Source of the DNA: JBEKCD01 sp050015055
Lineage (GTDB): Archaea > Thermoproteota > Bathyarchaeia > Bathyarchaeales > Bathycorpusculaceae
Assembly (NCBI GenBank): GCA_050015055.1
Contig: JBEKCD010000002.1
Location: forward strand, 1-64,000
DNA: 64,000 bases
Reading direction: 5' to 3'
Position 1 is the stretch's first letter. Each line of letters opens with the position of its first letter. A model generated the notes under the pieces. That model searched no databases. It saw only the letters and a program-made list of their open reading frames with translations, and was not told where the DNA came from. Positions 25,491-34,340 of this stretch are shown in pieces. The position numbers were made by a program, and so were the translations under genes.

Positions 25491-25615
25491 TGAGCGCACG
25501 CTATACTGTTCTTGCGCGCCATATTGGTGATATTGCTGAAAACCCTCCTTGTTTTAACATCTCGTTGTCCCAAGATTTATTAATTGAACTAACATATGAT
25601 TGTTAGGCATGCGGT

Positions 25616-26413
25616 TTGGGTTTTTTGTCTGTTATCGAGGAATTTCTCAAGCGAAGTGACGAGTTTTTCAAGAATCTGATCGAAGAAAAGGATCTGACCA
25701 CCTATTTTGTTGATTCCAATTTAGCAATCTTGGTGCTTTCGGCTGTTTATGGGGCGACTATGGGATCTTATGCCGGCGGATTGTCGATTCTTTTCAGCGC
25801 AATCAAGGTCCCGGTGCTTCTGCTCATTTCTCTTTACTTGACTATCCCAAGCTATTATGTGCTCTATTCGCTTCTGGGCGGAAAACGAACTCTGCGTCAA
25901 ACTGCTATGCTCTTGTTGTTCAGTTTCACTGTGATGGCAACGGTTCTGATAGCTCTCGTTCCTATAAATCTGTTCTTTGTGATTACGACCACGAAATCTT
26001 CTGATACATATGCGTTTATGGTTCTTCTGAACATAGCGATATTTACTCTTGGTGGTTTTTTTGCACTCACCAATTTTGTTAAAGGCGCCAAAGTGTTGTA
26101 TGGAGAGCCTTCCGAGAACTGGAAGCCCGCATTCCTGCTTGGAAGCTTAATCCTTATGATTGTTGGAACCCAGTTGGCATGGGTCTTACGGCCGTACTTT
26201 GATTACTATCCAGGGTTCATACGGCCACTGGAGAGTAACTTCTACACTGCAATGGTGCAATTGGCTTCACAATTCATAGGCAAAACTGGAGTTTATCTTA
26301 TCGTCTCTGTGCTCGTCATCATCATTGTTTTACTGTTCTTGTCTGCTCTTGGACCAATCAGAAAAAAGGAAAAAAATAGAACTTTACCCATACCACCTCC
26401 ACTTTCCACGTGA
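25616..26413 (+). CDS. Yip1-like multi-pass membrane protein
   Basis: 265 residues from TTG 25616 with about six to seven membrane helices between residues 30 and 250. The pattern of a soluble helical N-terminus (IEEFLKRSDEFFKNLIEEKD) followed by a helix bundle with GGKRTLRQTAMLLLFS recalls Yip1-domain proteins, which is a guess. TATA-like GATTTATTAATTG at 25574-25586 supports this start. Confidence 0.55.
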   Translation: MGFLSVIEEFLKRSDEFFKNLIEEKDLTTYFVDSNLAILVLSAVYGATMGSYAGGLSILFSAIKVPVLLLISLYLTIPSYYVLYSLLGGKRTLRQTAMLLLFSFTVMATVLIALVPINLFFVITTTKSSDTYAFMVLLNIAIFTLGGFFALTNFVKGAKVLYGEPSENWKPAFLLGSLILMIVGTQLAWVLRPYFDYYPGFIRPLESNFYTAMVQLASQFIGKTGVYLIVSVLVIIIVLLFLSALGPIRKKEKNRTLPIPPPLST

Positions 26414-26491
26414 GGGAAAAAGCGCGCGTATAGAGTGAAAGACCTAGAAAATTACCAGTCTCTACCTTTTTCCATAAGAGCCAAGCGCGCG

Positions 26492-27289
26492 CTATCCCGA
26501 CAGAATAGTCTTGACATAAGGAACTGTTATTTGAAATGATAACTCTTGGTACGGGAAGTTGATATGAGCATATGCATGTCTACCGCCTACACATGACACG
26601 ATGATGTTACCAAAATTGATTGTTTTTTGATTCGTCATTTGACTTGGATTACTTGCATGAAAAGGTGGGGCGGGAAAGTTCACTTGGTAGAACAAATCCA
26701 TAGATATTGACAAAGTGTAAGACTCTTCTCCATGGATTCCAAGTAAAGCATCTACTTGATCCAAGTCAACGTATGCATAGGATTTCTTCATTGTGTCGCT
26801 TAACAAGCTCAACCCTTCTGGACTTAGAACTACGGTATTGTAATAAGGTATAGGTATTTGTTCTGTTCCATCTTTAGATGCCGAGATATTAACATTCAAT
26901 ACACTGGAGCATAATTTATCGGAATAGTATTGGTCGCCGTCTGCTATAACCGGGAATTGATAAGCGTGAAGGGAGTCATTTACCCACATGATTATCCCTT
27001 CTGACAGTGACATGACCGTAACATTGCCAACGTACACATCTTGTTCTAATCCATTTCCACTCCATTCCCCCATATCAGACCCCTGAGACGTTATTACTGC
27101 TGATTCAAAAATGGCTGTTTCGCCACCTTTGGTGAAACCCGAGAGTCTGTGATTCGAGAACCAGACGCTAACATGATCTGTTACTGTGAAAGGAGCAAAA
27201 TAGAGTATTATTAGTGAACCTATCAGGAGACCTGCCAACAGCAATAAATAGAGTCGCCGTTTTCCTATCCCCACTCTTAATCGTCTCAC
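26492..27289 (-). CDS. Membrane-anchored extracytoplasmic protein of unknown function
   Basis: 265 residues. A basic start (RRLRVGIGKRR) and one helix (about 13-33) form an uncleaved anchor or signal. The rest is beta-rich with N-x-S/T sequons (NVT, NDS, NIS). No family recognised. The gene is flanked by GCGCGC tracts on both sides. Confidence 0.6.
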   Translation of the reverse strand: MRRLRVGIGKRRLYLLLLAGLLIGSLIILYFAPFTVTDHVSVWFSNHRLSGFTKGGETAIFESAVITSQGSDMGEWSGNGLEQDVYVGNVTVMSLSEGIIMWVNDSLHAYQFPVIADGDQYYSDKLCSSVLNVNISASKDGTEQIPIPYYNTVVLSPEGLSLLSDTMKKSYAYVDLDQVDALLGIHGEESYTLSISMDLFYQVNFPAPPFHASNPSQMTNQKTINFGNIIVSCVGGRHAYAHINFPYQELSFQITVPYVKTILSG

Positions 27290-27327
27290 TAACTAATGTA
27301 ATATATGCGCGCACTATACGTGTTTTC

Positions 27328-27412
27328 CTATTTTCGTTTTTTGAATAACATTGTTCCATTATGGCTGCAAATGTATTCAAACCCTGCTTCAATCAATTTC
27401 TCAGCCTCATCG
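27328..27412 (-). pseudogene. Decayed integrase C-terminal tail 2
   Basis: The frame reads DEAEKLIEAGFEYICSHNGT and then MLFKKRK before the stop, the same tail as at 25298 and 31995. Nothing of the catalytic region is left. GCGCGC tracts flank both sides (27306-27313 and 27410-27415). Confidence 0.65.
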
Positions 27413-27455
27413 CGCGTACTAACAAGAAAAGAGCATGAAATGCTATGCACAGAAA

Positions 27456-27510
27456 CATAATACATTCACAGTATCGTCAATAAGCTTAATGTTCTACTAT
27501 CCCATTTAAC
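27456..27510. repeat. 55-bp duplicated promoter-region sequence, copy 2
   Basis: Counterpart of 22983-23037 with four transitions. Here no gene follows on the same strand; an integrase tail lies just beyond, so it seems to be a copied or stranded promoter. Confidence 0.8.
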
Positions 27511-27625
27511 GGCAAATTTTAACGACGTCGAAGAAAAAAAGGGAAGCGCGCACTCCTACTAGGAGCTCAAGAGAAACATATAAACGATCATCTGCCTTAA
27601 GCAAAGAACAGGGCGTTTCTCCACC

Positions 27626-28441
27626 ATGAAATGTGAAGCATGTGGCCAAGAAACATTCATAACGTTCCAGTGCCCATACTGCAATGGCCAATTCTGCCAA
27701 GCTCATCGTTTGCCAGAAAACCACAATTGTTCAAAGATGCCTCTTGCCCGCGCACCGAAACAGGAGGAATACGATGTTGTTTCGAGACCGGCCACGTATG
27801 AGCACAGAGTTACTTTTGGATCAGCTCGGCAACGTAAAGGACGAGTCCATTTCAGCCCGAAAGAAGTTAAACATTTGGCCATAGCAGCGTTGCTCGTCAT
27901 TGCTGTCGGAATATTGTCCGTTCTCTATGGTAGCATTTCAACTCAGGCCAGTTTAACCATCTCTGTCCTGGCTTTCACCGTCATCCTAACAGTGTCTTTT
28001 TTCATCCACGAAATTGCACACAAAATAACCGCCCAAAGAAAAGGTCTCTGGTCAGAATTCAGATTGACACTCTGGGGCTCCGTTATGACTCTAATCTTTG
28101 CGTTTCTGCCAATCAAATTCATTTCTCCAGGCGCCGTGATGATCGCCGGAGCCGCTGAAAAAAAAGAAATAGGAGAAATATCCATAGCTGGACCCATCAC
28201 CAACATCGTCTTGTCAATACTATTCCTCGGTACAGCGTTCGCATCAGGCCCGTATTCCCCAATCTTCCTCTTCGGCGGCTTCTTCAATGCCTACATAGCC
28301 GCATTTAACCTCGTACCATTCGGAATTCTCGACGGACACAAAATATTCAGCTGGAGCAAAATAATCTGGGGCCTAGCCTTCGCCACAAGCGCAGCCTTAA
28401 CAGCAATCGGCTACATAATGTACTCACAATACCTACAGTGA
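27626..28441 (+). CDS. AN1 zinc-finger site-2 protease (peptidase M50)
   Basis: 271 residues. Residues 1-40 form an AN1-type finger (CEACGQ, CPYCNGQFCQAH, PENHNC). From about residue 88 on there are six membrane helices with the metalloprotease motif HEIAHK (about 127-132) and the third-ligand motif FGILDGHKIF (about 233). It cleaves membrane proteins within the bilayer; archaeal AN1-M50 fusions are common. Substrate unknown. Confidence 0.85.
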   Translation: MKCEACGQETFITFQCPYCNGQFCQAHRLPENHNCSKMPLARAPKQEEYDVVSRPATYEHRVTFGSARQRKGRVHFSPKEVKHLAIAALLVIAVGILSVLYGSISTQASLTISVLAFTVILTVSFFIHEIAHKITAQRKGLWSEFRLTLWGSVMTLIFAFLPIKFISPGAVMIAGAAEKKEIGEISIAGPITNIVLSILFLGTAFASGPYSPIFLFGGFFNAYIAAFNLVPFGILDGHKIFSWSKIIWGLAFATSAALTAIGYIMYSQYLQ

Positions 28442-28545
28442 ACGACTTGAAAAACGGGCAGTGCGCGCGCTCAAAACCCAAACCCCAAAGAACAATTATT
28501 TAACTAGCCCGCTCGCTAACAAAAAATGGAAATATTTGTTGGCTT

Positions 28546-29208
28546 TTAGACCGGTGTTGGTGTTGGCGATGGAGGAGCCATCGTTGCTACAGGTTGTTCT
28601 GGTTGAGGTTTTATTTCGAAAAAGGCAATCGCAATCAATAGTGCAGCGATCCACATTAGAAGGAAGCCTATGAGAAATATTGTTAGAAATGCGCCTATGA
28701 GTAGCAGTAGAGCTGCGGTTGAGAATAAACCTACGCTTGCCTTTGCTGAAAGAGTCTTCAGCGATCTTCTAAGAAAGAAAGCTGCAATTATAGCAGAAAT
28801 CCACAGAATAACTAATACTGTAAGTATTGATCCAAGTATGGGTAAGACGTCACTTGTGGTTATATTCGAGATGGTTGGTGTTAACCCTGAGAGTGTTGAC
28901 CAGTTGCCGTTCCAACCTGGATAGATTTTGTGTAGGAAATCCGTTAAGATGGATGTGTAAAAAAACAGATAAGCAATTACTACTCCTGCAATTACGATGC
29001 CTACTATGCCTGCGACTACACCGTATATGGAATTGTTGAATATTCCGCTTTCCTTGTAATAGTCTGCAAAACCATGCAGAGCAACCAGAACGAGTATCAA
29101 GCCGACAAGTGCAATTATCCCTAGATAAGGTTGAGCCCCCGGTATAAGTCCGATGAACATTAGTATTGCGCCTATGCCGCCCAAGTTCTTACTTGATTCA
29201 AGAGTCAT
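28546..29208 (-). CDS. DUF996 family membrane protein
   Basis: 220 residues. It starts MTLESSKNLGGIGAILMFIG, the DUF996 hallmark, followed by six membrane helices and a proline-rich tail (EQPVATMAPPSPTPTPV). Function unknown; the family is largely archaeal. Confidence 0.8.
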   Translation of the reverse strand: MTLESSKNLGGIGAILMFIGLIPGAQPYLGIIALVGLILVLVALHGFADYYKESGIFNNSIYGVVAGIVGIVIAGVVIAYLFFYTSILTDFLHKIYPGWNGNWSTLSGLTPTISNITTSDVLPILGSILTVLVILWISAIIAAFFLRRSLKTLSAKASVGLFSTAALLLLIGAFLTIFLIGFLLMWIAALLIAIAFFEIKPQPEQPVATMAPPSPTPTPV

Positions 29209-29306
29209 CGATTTTTCCTCTGGTCTTTTGTCATCTTATTTAGAATAAAAGCTTTTTTCATGCCGTGCGCGAACTTGATCATTTACTAACGCGCGCCGAA
29301 CGCATG

Positions 29307-29678
29307 TTATTCTGACGCTTCTTTCTTTTTCCTGCGTTGACGCTTTCTTGAAATTTCGTCGGGAATGTTGCCATCTTCGAGGATGAAGGAGCCTTGATAG
29401 CCGCAGCTGTGGCACCTCCACGTTGAGGGCCGATAAAACACGCAGAAGTCAATATCACTTGATCCGCATTTTGGACAGAATTTTCTCGTTTTGGCAAGTC
29501 TCTTTTCTTCCTCGGTTTTCTTCAGCGATTTCTTCAGGCTCCACTTCTGTTTCCACAGTTCACCGAGGGCGGTAAACGAGAACTCTTCAGCATCCGCTCC
29601 ACATAATGGGCAACGTTGCCGAGGTTCTAGTTGCTTGTCATAAACACAGTTTGTGTTCGGACAGGTCCACGGAGGCAT
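29307..29678 (-). CDS. Double zinc-ribbon protein
   Basis: 123 residues. One ribbon is at the N-terminus (CPNTNC ... CPLCG) and a second in the C-terminal half (CPKCGSSDIDF ... CHSCGYQG), separated by a charged helical linker (LWKQKWSLKKSLKKTEEEKR) and followed by a basic tail. The second ribbon resembles transcription-factor type ribbons (CGYxGxF). Possible nucleic-acid binding; no family assigned. Confidence 0.65.
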   Translation of the reverse strand: MPPWTCPNTNCVYDKQLEPRQRCPLCGADAEEFSFTALGELWKQKWSLKKSLKKTEEEKRLAKTRKFCPKCGSSDIDFCVFYRPSTWRCHSCGYQGSFILEDGNIPDEISRKRQRRKKKEASE

Positions 29679-29752
29679 ATTCCATCGTTTCCACGATAGG
29701 GCTCAGAAAAGATAAACATTGTTCTACAATGCCCAGCGAGGCTTCCAAACTG

Positions 29753-29918
29753 TAGCGCGCTAGCGTGTTCCTAAATTCCCTTTTCTAGGCGTGACGAGTT
29801 GGTCCATGTCCTACAGACGATACTTCTCGCCTCAATAGTCACACGGTCATCCTCGAACAAAGCGAGCCTATAACCAAAACCAACTCGCGAATGAATTTAG
29901 GAAAAGGCATGCGCGCTA
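29753..29918. mobile_element. 166-bp MITE-like element, copy 2
   Basis: Same orientation and length as copy 1 at 3510-3675, differing at only a small number of positions. Ends 29753-29778 and 29893-29918. It lies between two leftward genes and does not disrupt either. Confidence 0.85.
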
Positions 29919-29973
29919 CTTTTAGCGTCACTTTCATAAGCCGAATTCAGAAAAAGCAGGTGTGTTTCCTTTG

Positions 29974-31887
29974 CTATTCCCGTTTTGGCAATTGCACTGC
30001 TGGGGGCTGGTTCACCCAAATGTCTTTGGTTTCTTTGGTTTCGGGATAGATAGGAACTTTCACGCTAAAAGTGGTGCCCTTGCCCAGTATGCTCTTAACT
30101 GAAATCTTGCCTCCATGGGCCTCTATAAATCGTTTGCAGATTGGCAAGCCGAAACCCATTCCCTTTGCCTTTGTTGTGAAAAGAGGTGACCACAGTTTTT
30201 CCATGGTCTCTTCAGACATGCCGGTTCCTTCATCAGCAAAGGTGAACTCTACAGCGTCGTTCACTTCTCGACTCTTCACTGTTAAGGTCCCACCATCAGG
30301 CATTGCGTCTACCGCGTTCTTGATCAGGTTCATGAAGCATCTTTTCATTTTTTCAACGTCAACCCTAATTTCGGGGCCATTTTCAACCAACGATACGACT
30401 TGGATATTGTCTGGAATCTCCACGAGAAGCGAAGCGGCCGTTACTAGCGTCTTAGGACTGCACGTTTCTAGCTCCAACTTGATCTCTCTAGAGTATTCCA
30501 AGAGGTCGTTTATGATTTTGTTCGCTCGACAAATGTCCTCTTCGATCAGATCAAGCATTTCCTTTGCTTTCGGATTCTCATCTAAACACGACTTGTTTTT
30601 AATGTAGTACACTGCTCCAGAAATGCTTGTCATTGGATTTCGAAGATCGTGGCCAACCATGCCCGCCAATTCTCCAATGGTAGCCATTCGCTCGGCTTGT
30701 TTCAGCTGTCTAGTCTTCTCCTCCACCAATTCCTCCAGATGCTGAGAGTATCGGACGAGCTTTTCTTCGCTCTTTTTCAGTTCAATGGTTCTCGCTTCTA
30801 CCATTGTCTCCAGCTGTCCCGCATATTCTTCCAGCTTTCTTTCCATCTCCTTCTTATCCGTGATATCTTGCATGACCGTTTCACAGCCTATGACCTTTCC
30901 GCCCTGCCTCACGGGGTTACTTGCGTACTCCACGATGAGCTTTCCTTTCGGAGTGATGATTTCTGTTTCGCCCTCAACGTTGTTTCCACGGATAACGCTG
31001 ATATGTTGCTTGAATATCTTTAGCCTGTATTTCCTGGAAATGAACTTGAGCATACTTTTTCCAATGACATCGTCTTTGTTCAATCCAAACTCGTTTATGA
31101 GTCTGTTCACGTAAGTGATGGTTCCCTTCAGATCCAATCTAAGCATGCCGACTCGAGCGTCTTCACAGAGGGTCCTGTATTTTTCTTCAGATGCTTCAAG
31201 CTCCTCGCGGGCCCTTTTCTGTGTTTGCTTCAGATCTTCTTGGGTTTTCTCCAATTCACCTTGCAGAATGAAAATAGAGGCTATATCACTGGCTATCCGA
31301 TCCTTGGTTACAATGAACATCAGAGCGGTGAACACCATCCCGAAGAGAGTCAGCAAGACAGTAATCTCCTCCGCCAAACCATAGTCCAGGGCAATCCACG
31401 AAAAAAGCAAACAAGAAAAAGCCAAAAAGAACATTAGATCAGAATTGTCTCGTCTTTTTATGAACAGATATATTGAAGCCGGAAGAGATAGCAATCCGAA
31501 TGCACTCAACAAGGGTATGCGAAAAACCTCGGCTGGGCTAGGAAAAACCAGAAAGACGATGGATGTGCCTAAGATGAAAAGGAAGCATTTGAAAGGCCGG
31601 TCGAAGCTTTTGAGTTTCAATAGACTGGACATGATCGCGATTGAAGCTGCGGCAGTTATCGGGACAAAAGACCACTTGTAATTGTTGTCCCATATGGTGG
31701 GAGCCCCGTATCTTTGAAGCATCAGATTGCAATAGCCAATAGACGCAAACGCGAAGCACAGCATGAACATGATCTTGCGTTTGTCTCTATCTTTGCGCGA
31801 CAAATATAGGAGAAATACAGAAAGAGCTACCGTGACAGCAAAGGGGATAGTCCAGAATAAGGCTCTCAACAACTGGTCCGAGTTCAT
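29974..31887 (-). CDS. Membrane sensor histidine kinase with PAS domain
   Basis: 637 residues. Residues 1-205 hold about seven membrane helices; a coiled coil (LEKTQEDLKQTQKRAREELE) leads into a PAS domain (about 232-345: EKYRTLCEDARVGMLRLDLK). The HisKA H-box is VGHDLRNPMTSI (about 425) and the ATPase domain has the N-box NLIKNAVDAMPDGG, G1 DEGTGM and G2 GMGFGLPI. The N-terminal helices probably sense a membrane signal. No response regulator is adjacent, so it is an orphan kinase. Such kinases in archaea often come from bacteria. Confidence 0.85.
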   Translation of the reverse strand: MNSDQLLRALFWTIPFAVTVALSVFLLYLSRKDRDKRKIMFMLCFAFASIGYCNLMLQRYGAPTIWDNNYKWSFVPITAAASIAIMSSLLKLKSFDRPFKCFLFILGTSIVFLVFPSPAEVFRIPLLSAFGLLSLPASIYLFIKRRDNSDLMFFLAFSCLLFSWIALDYGLAEEITVLLTLFGMVFTALMFIVTKDRIASDIASIFILQGELEKTQEDLKQTQKRAREELEASEEKYRTLCEDARVGMLRLDLKGTITYVNRLINEFGLNKDDVIGKSMLKFISRKYRLKIFKQHISVIRGNNVEGETEIITPKGKLIVEYASNPVRQGGKVIGCETVMQDITDKKEMERKLEEYAGQLETMVEARTIELKKSEEKLVRYSQHLEELVEEKTRQLKQAERMATIGELAGMVGHDLRNPMTSISGAVYYIKNKSCLDENPKAKEMLDLIEEDICRANKIINDLLEYSREIKLELETCSPKTLVTAASLLVEIPDNIQVVSLVENGPEIRVDVEKMKRCFMNLIKNAVDAMPDGGTLTVKSREVNDAVEFTFADEGTGMSEETMEKLWSPLFTTKAKGMGFGLPICKRFIEAHGGKISVKSILGKGTTFSVKVPIYPETKETKDIWVNQPPAVQLPKRE

Positions 31888-31994
31888 TTTTCCCGAATAC
31901 CCCGTTAGGCAAGTGCAACTTCAAGCGTTAGATAAAGCGTAAGAAACTCTAATTATGAGTTGCGAATTCGAAATATGTAGCTATAGCACGTGCT

Positions 31995-32102
31995 TTATTT
32001 TCTTTTTTTTGAATAAAATTGTTTCATTATGACTGCAAACGTATTCAAAACCTGCTTCTATAGGCTTCCTTGCTTCTTCCACGTTACTAGTATAGCAGAG
32101 CA
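31995..32102 (-). pseudogene. Decayed integrase C-terminal tail 3 (frameshifted end)
   Basis: Beyond the stop of the chimeric gene at 32103, another frame continues with VEEARKPIEAGFEYVCSHNE and then TILFKKRK and a stop, the normal end of this integrase. A single frameshift separates it from LVEFEGYE. The end carries AGCACGTGCT instead of GCGCGC. Confidence 0.7.
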
Positions 32103-32840
32103 TTATTCGTATCCTTCAAACTCTACTAGTTGTGTGTAGATCAGGGTGTTAGCAATATTCTTGTGCCCAAGAAGTTTCATCACATATAGAATATCCTTCG
32201 TCCTATGGTACTCCATCGTTGCCTTCCAATGTCTTAGGGTGTAAAAATGAATCTTTCTTGTCAATCGTATGCAGGCGCGCGCGCGCAAATAGTGAAAGTG
32301 GACCAGCCTGCGTAGTTCTGTAAGCTTGCTTGTGCCCATTCTCGCCAGCTTTATCCTTTCATCTTCATAGGTGTCAATTGCAAAGTTTCCTTTTCGAAAA
32401 TCTTTCTTGAAAACCCAAGGTTCAACGAGCGCCAAACCATCGTTGGTAAGATGATCATAAAAGTTTCGGAGAGTTCTTGCGAGGTTTCCGAGGTTCTGAA
32501 CGTAACCTATGGAACTGAACAGACACGTTATCACGTCAAACCTATCTTGCAGCCTGAAATCTATCATGTCCGCAACCTCAAACCTCGCGTTTGGAACTTT
32601 TGCCCTTGCCGTGTTGATCATGTCTCTGCTGATGTCTAGGCCTGTGCAACGAAAATTCTGTGAAAGGTACTTCAGGTGCTCTCCTGTCCCACAGCCAACA
32701 TCAAGAAGTGTTTTTGAGGGTTTTCTCTTGAACCGCTTTATTATGTTTTGAACGACTTCTGACTCGCTTTTGTAATCATTTCTCTTTAGGTAGATCTGGT
32801 CATAGTATTTCGCAAAGGTGTGTAGATTGTGTTCGTCCAT
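32103..32840 (-). CDS. Class I SAM methyltransferase fused to an integrase C-terminal piece
   Basis: 245 residues in one open frame but of two origins. Residues 1-185 are a methyltransferase (motif I LLDVGCGTGEHL; CTGLDIS; FEVADMIDF; FDVITCLFSSIGY). From about residue 187 the sequence becomes RLTRKIHFYTLRHWKATMEY and then YVMKLLGHKNIANTLIYTQ, i.e. box II (H-x-L-R-H), the LGH motif and catalytic Y of a tyrosine recombinase. The join lies at a GCGCGCGCGCGC tract (32275-32286). The methyltransferase has lost its last third and is probably inactive or altered. Confidence 0.75.
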   Translation of the reverse strand: MDEHNLHTFAKYYDQIYLKRNDYKSESEVVQNIIKRFKRKPSKTLLDVGCGTGEHLKYLSQNFRCTGLDISRDMINTARAKVPNARFEVADMIDFRLQDRFDVITCLFSSIGYVQNLGNLARTLRNFYDHLTNDGLALVEPWVFKKDFRKGNFAIDTYEDERIKLARMGTSKLTELRRLVHFHYLRARACIRLTRKIHFYTLRHWKATMEYHRTKDILYVMKLLGHKNIANTLIYTQLVEFEGYE

Positions 32841-32898
32841 AACAAGAATTGGAGTGGTGCATATTAAAAGAGGTTGTTGTGAGTATCAACGCGTGCTT

Positions 32899-33648
32899 TC
32901 AATTCTTCCTGCATACAAATAGAATCTTCCTGCCTTCTTCTCTCAAATTGGCTTCAACTATCTCGAAGTACTCGGACAGAGCAGATTTCATCTTTGCAAT
33001 CGGGTATATTGTTTCTTTGAACTTGTATTTGTGAAGCTGGTAAAGTCCATTTGGGAGTTTTTCAAAGATTCTGGAATTCCAAGTCAGCGTGTTGCCCTTC
33101 ACCGTCTCTCTGTCATAGTAGTATCCTTTTGGGAATTCCCTGACTGATGAAGTGGACCTGTTGTATTTCTCCAACCAATGAAGCGTATCTCTCAGCATTT
33201 TTGGAGTATACACATCAAAAATGAACAGCCCGTCTCTTTTAAGATGTTCATTCGCTGTCTTGAACGTTGATTTCCACTGGGCAAAGTCTTTCAGAAAGTT
33301 GACGGCATCGTTAGCAGAGAATATGACATCAAATTTCTCATCAATCTTGAAGTTGTGCATGCTGGAAACAAAGAACCTGCCCCTTGGTATTCTCCTTCTG
33401 CAAACCTCAATGTAGCTCCTTTCGACGTCCAAACCGTAGATAACGTATCTCTCGGGAAGATTTACGAAGACCTCTCCAATTCCGCAACCTATTTCCAGTA
33501 TCTTCTCTGCTCGCTTGCGGTATTCATTTACGGCTTCCAGAACATAGCGTGCCCTCTCCTTTGCTCCTTCCTTGCTTGTAAGTGATTCCCAAAAACTCAC
33601 AAACGGTTTTGAGGCCTTGCCTCTATGCTCATATTCGACCATGCACAA
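32899..33648 (-). CDS. Class I SAM-dependent methyltransferase
   Basis: 249 residues with motif I ILEIGCGIGEVFV (about residue 49), YGLDVERSYIEV, and FDVIFSANDAVNF. The layout is similar to the neighbouring chimeric methyltransferase, suggesting a pair with related substrates, and the C-terminus here is complete (FEIVEANLREEGRKILFVCRK). Substrate unknown. Confidence 0.7.
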   Translation of the reverse strand: MCMVEYEHRGKASKPFVSFWESLTSKEGAKERARYVLEAVNEYRKRAEKILEIGCGIGEVFVNLPERYVIYGLDVERSYIEVCRRRIPRGRFFVSSMHNFKIDEKFDVIFSANDAVNFLKDFAQWKSTFKTANEHLKRDGLFIFDVYTPKMLRDTLHWLEKYNRSTSSVREFPKGYYYDRETVKGNTLTWNSRIFEKLPNGLYQLHKYKFKETIYPIAKMKSALSEYFEIVEANLREEGRKILFVCRKN

Positions 33649-33904
33649 CCCCTAGACTCACGAACAGTTAGTCTTGACCCTGATTGTATAAGACTTTGCT
33701 TCAAACTGCGATCAACGCGCGCGCTATCTCTGGAAAAGCATAACATTTTCGGCGGGAACACTTTCTCATTAGACCTCACACTGGCCAAAATGGGTGCAGC
33801 GACACATGTTGGTAGTGACTCGATACACAATTTTAACCCGGATTGCGGTGATTGTTCATTGGAATTGCATTTCAAAAAGAGACAAAAAAGGATAGATTCA
33901 ACTA

Positions 33905-33988
33905 TTATCTCATGTCGTGCGCTCTAGACCGGCACGTCCAATTCTCGATTCTTCTTACTCGTTCTTCAAGTTCCTTCACATTTTGCAT
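33905..33988 (-). pseudogene. 5' start of a truncated gene
   Basis: AGGTGAAGAAC before ATG 33988 is an excellent Shine-Dalgarno. The product MQNVKELEERVRRIENWTCR stops after 27 codons, just after an AGAGCGCACGA sequence. It looks like the coiled-coil start of a longer protein cut off by a GCGC-type event. A longer 60-codon frame from 34087 is possible but less family-like. Confidence 0.4.
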
Positions 33989-34255
33989 GTTCTTCACCTC
34001 TGTTTGTTTCTTCGCAGATATGCCAAAAGCAAAAACGGAATAATCCGGTTTCACGATTTCATGGGCAAAAATCTTGCTTACTCCCACAGAGTCAGGAACG
34101 CGGCATATTAACTTACTGGATTCAAAATCAGTATTGAGCGCTTGCGAGTTACATCGTTTTCGCAGGGACTTTTTTTTTGGCTTCTTCTCAGTTCTGGCGC
34201 TTTGATATGAGATAAAAAGAAGCTTGCTAAAGTGTAGCGCGCGTCCGGTGTCCTT

Positions 34256-34300
34256 CTATTTTCGTCTTCTAGGAGATATGGCATTCTCATGATTGCATTG
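34256..34300 (-). pseudogene. Decayed integrase C-terminal tail 4
   Basis: The frame reads CNHENAISPRRRK and a stop, aligning with CNYENVMLFRKRK at 25298. Only the last 13 or so residues are left. TAGCGCGCGT at 34234-34243 lies 12 bases beyond the stop. Confidence 0.5.
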
Positions 34301-34340
34301 CTCGCTTTGGACGTGGGATGAGAGCTTGATGTCGGAGACC

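Larger units (their letters stand above)
33649..34340. other. Intergenic stretch with remnants
   Basis: Almost 700 bases without an intact gene. It contains a GCGCGCGC tract at 33716-33724, the truncated 27-codon start at 33905-33988, and the fourth integrase tail at 34256-34300. Confidence 0.5.

Noticed and set aside
30071..31384. Several rightward frames opposite the sensor kinase
   Set aside because: The leftward frame contains all kinase motifs; these are antisense shadows.
32008..32100. Programmed frameshift in the integrase tail
   Set aside because: Other tails are also broken at different places and have lost catalytic parts, so decay is the simpler reading.
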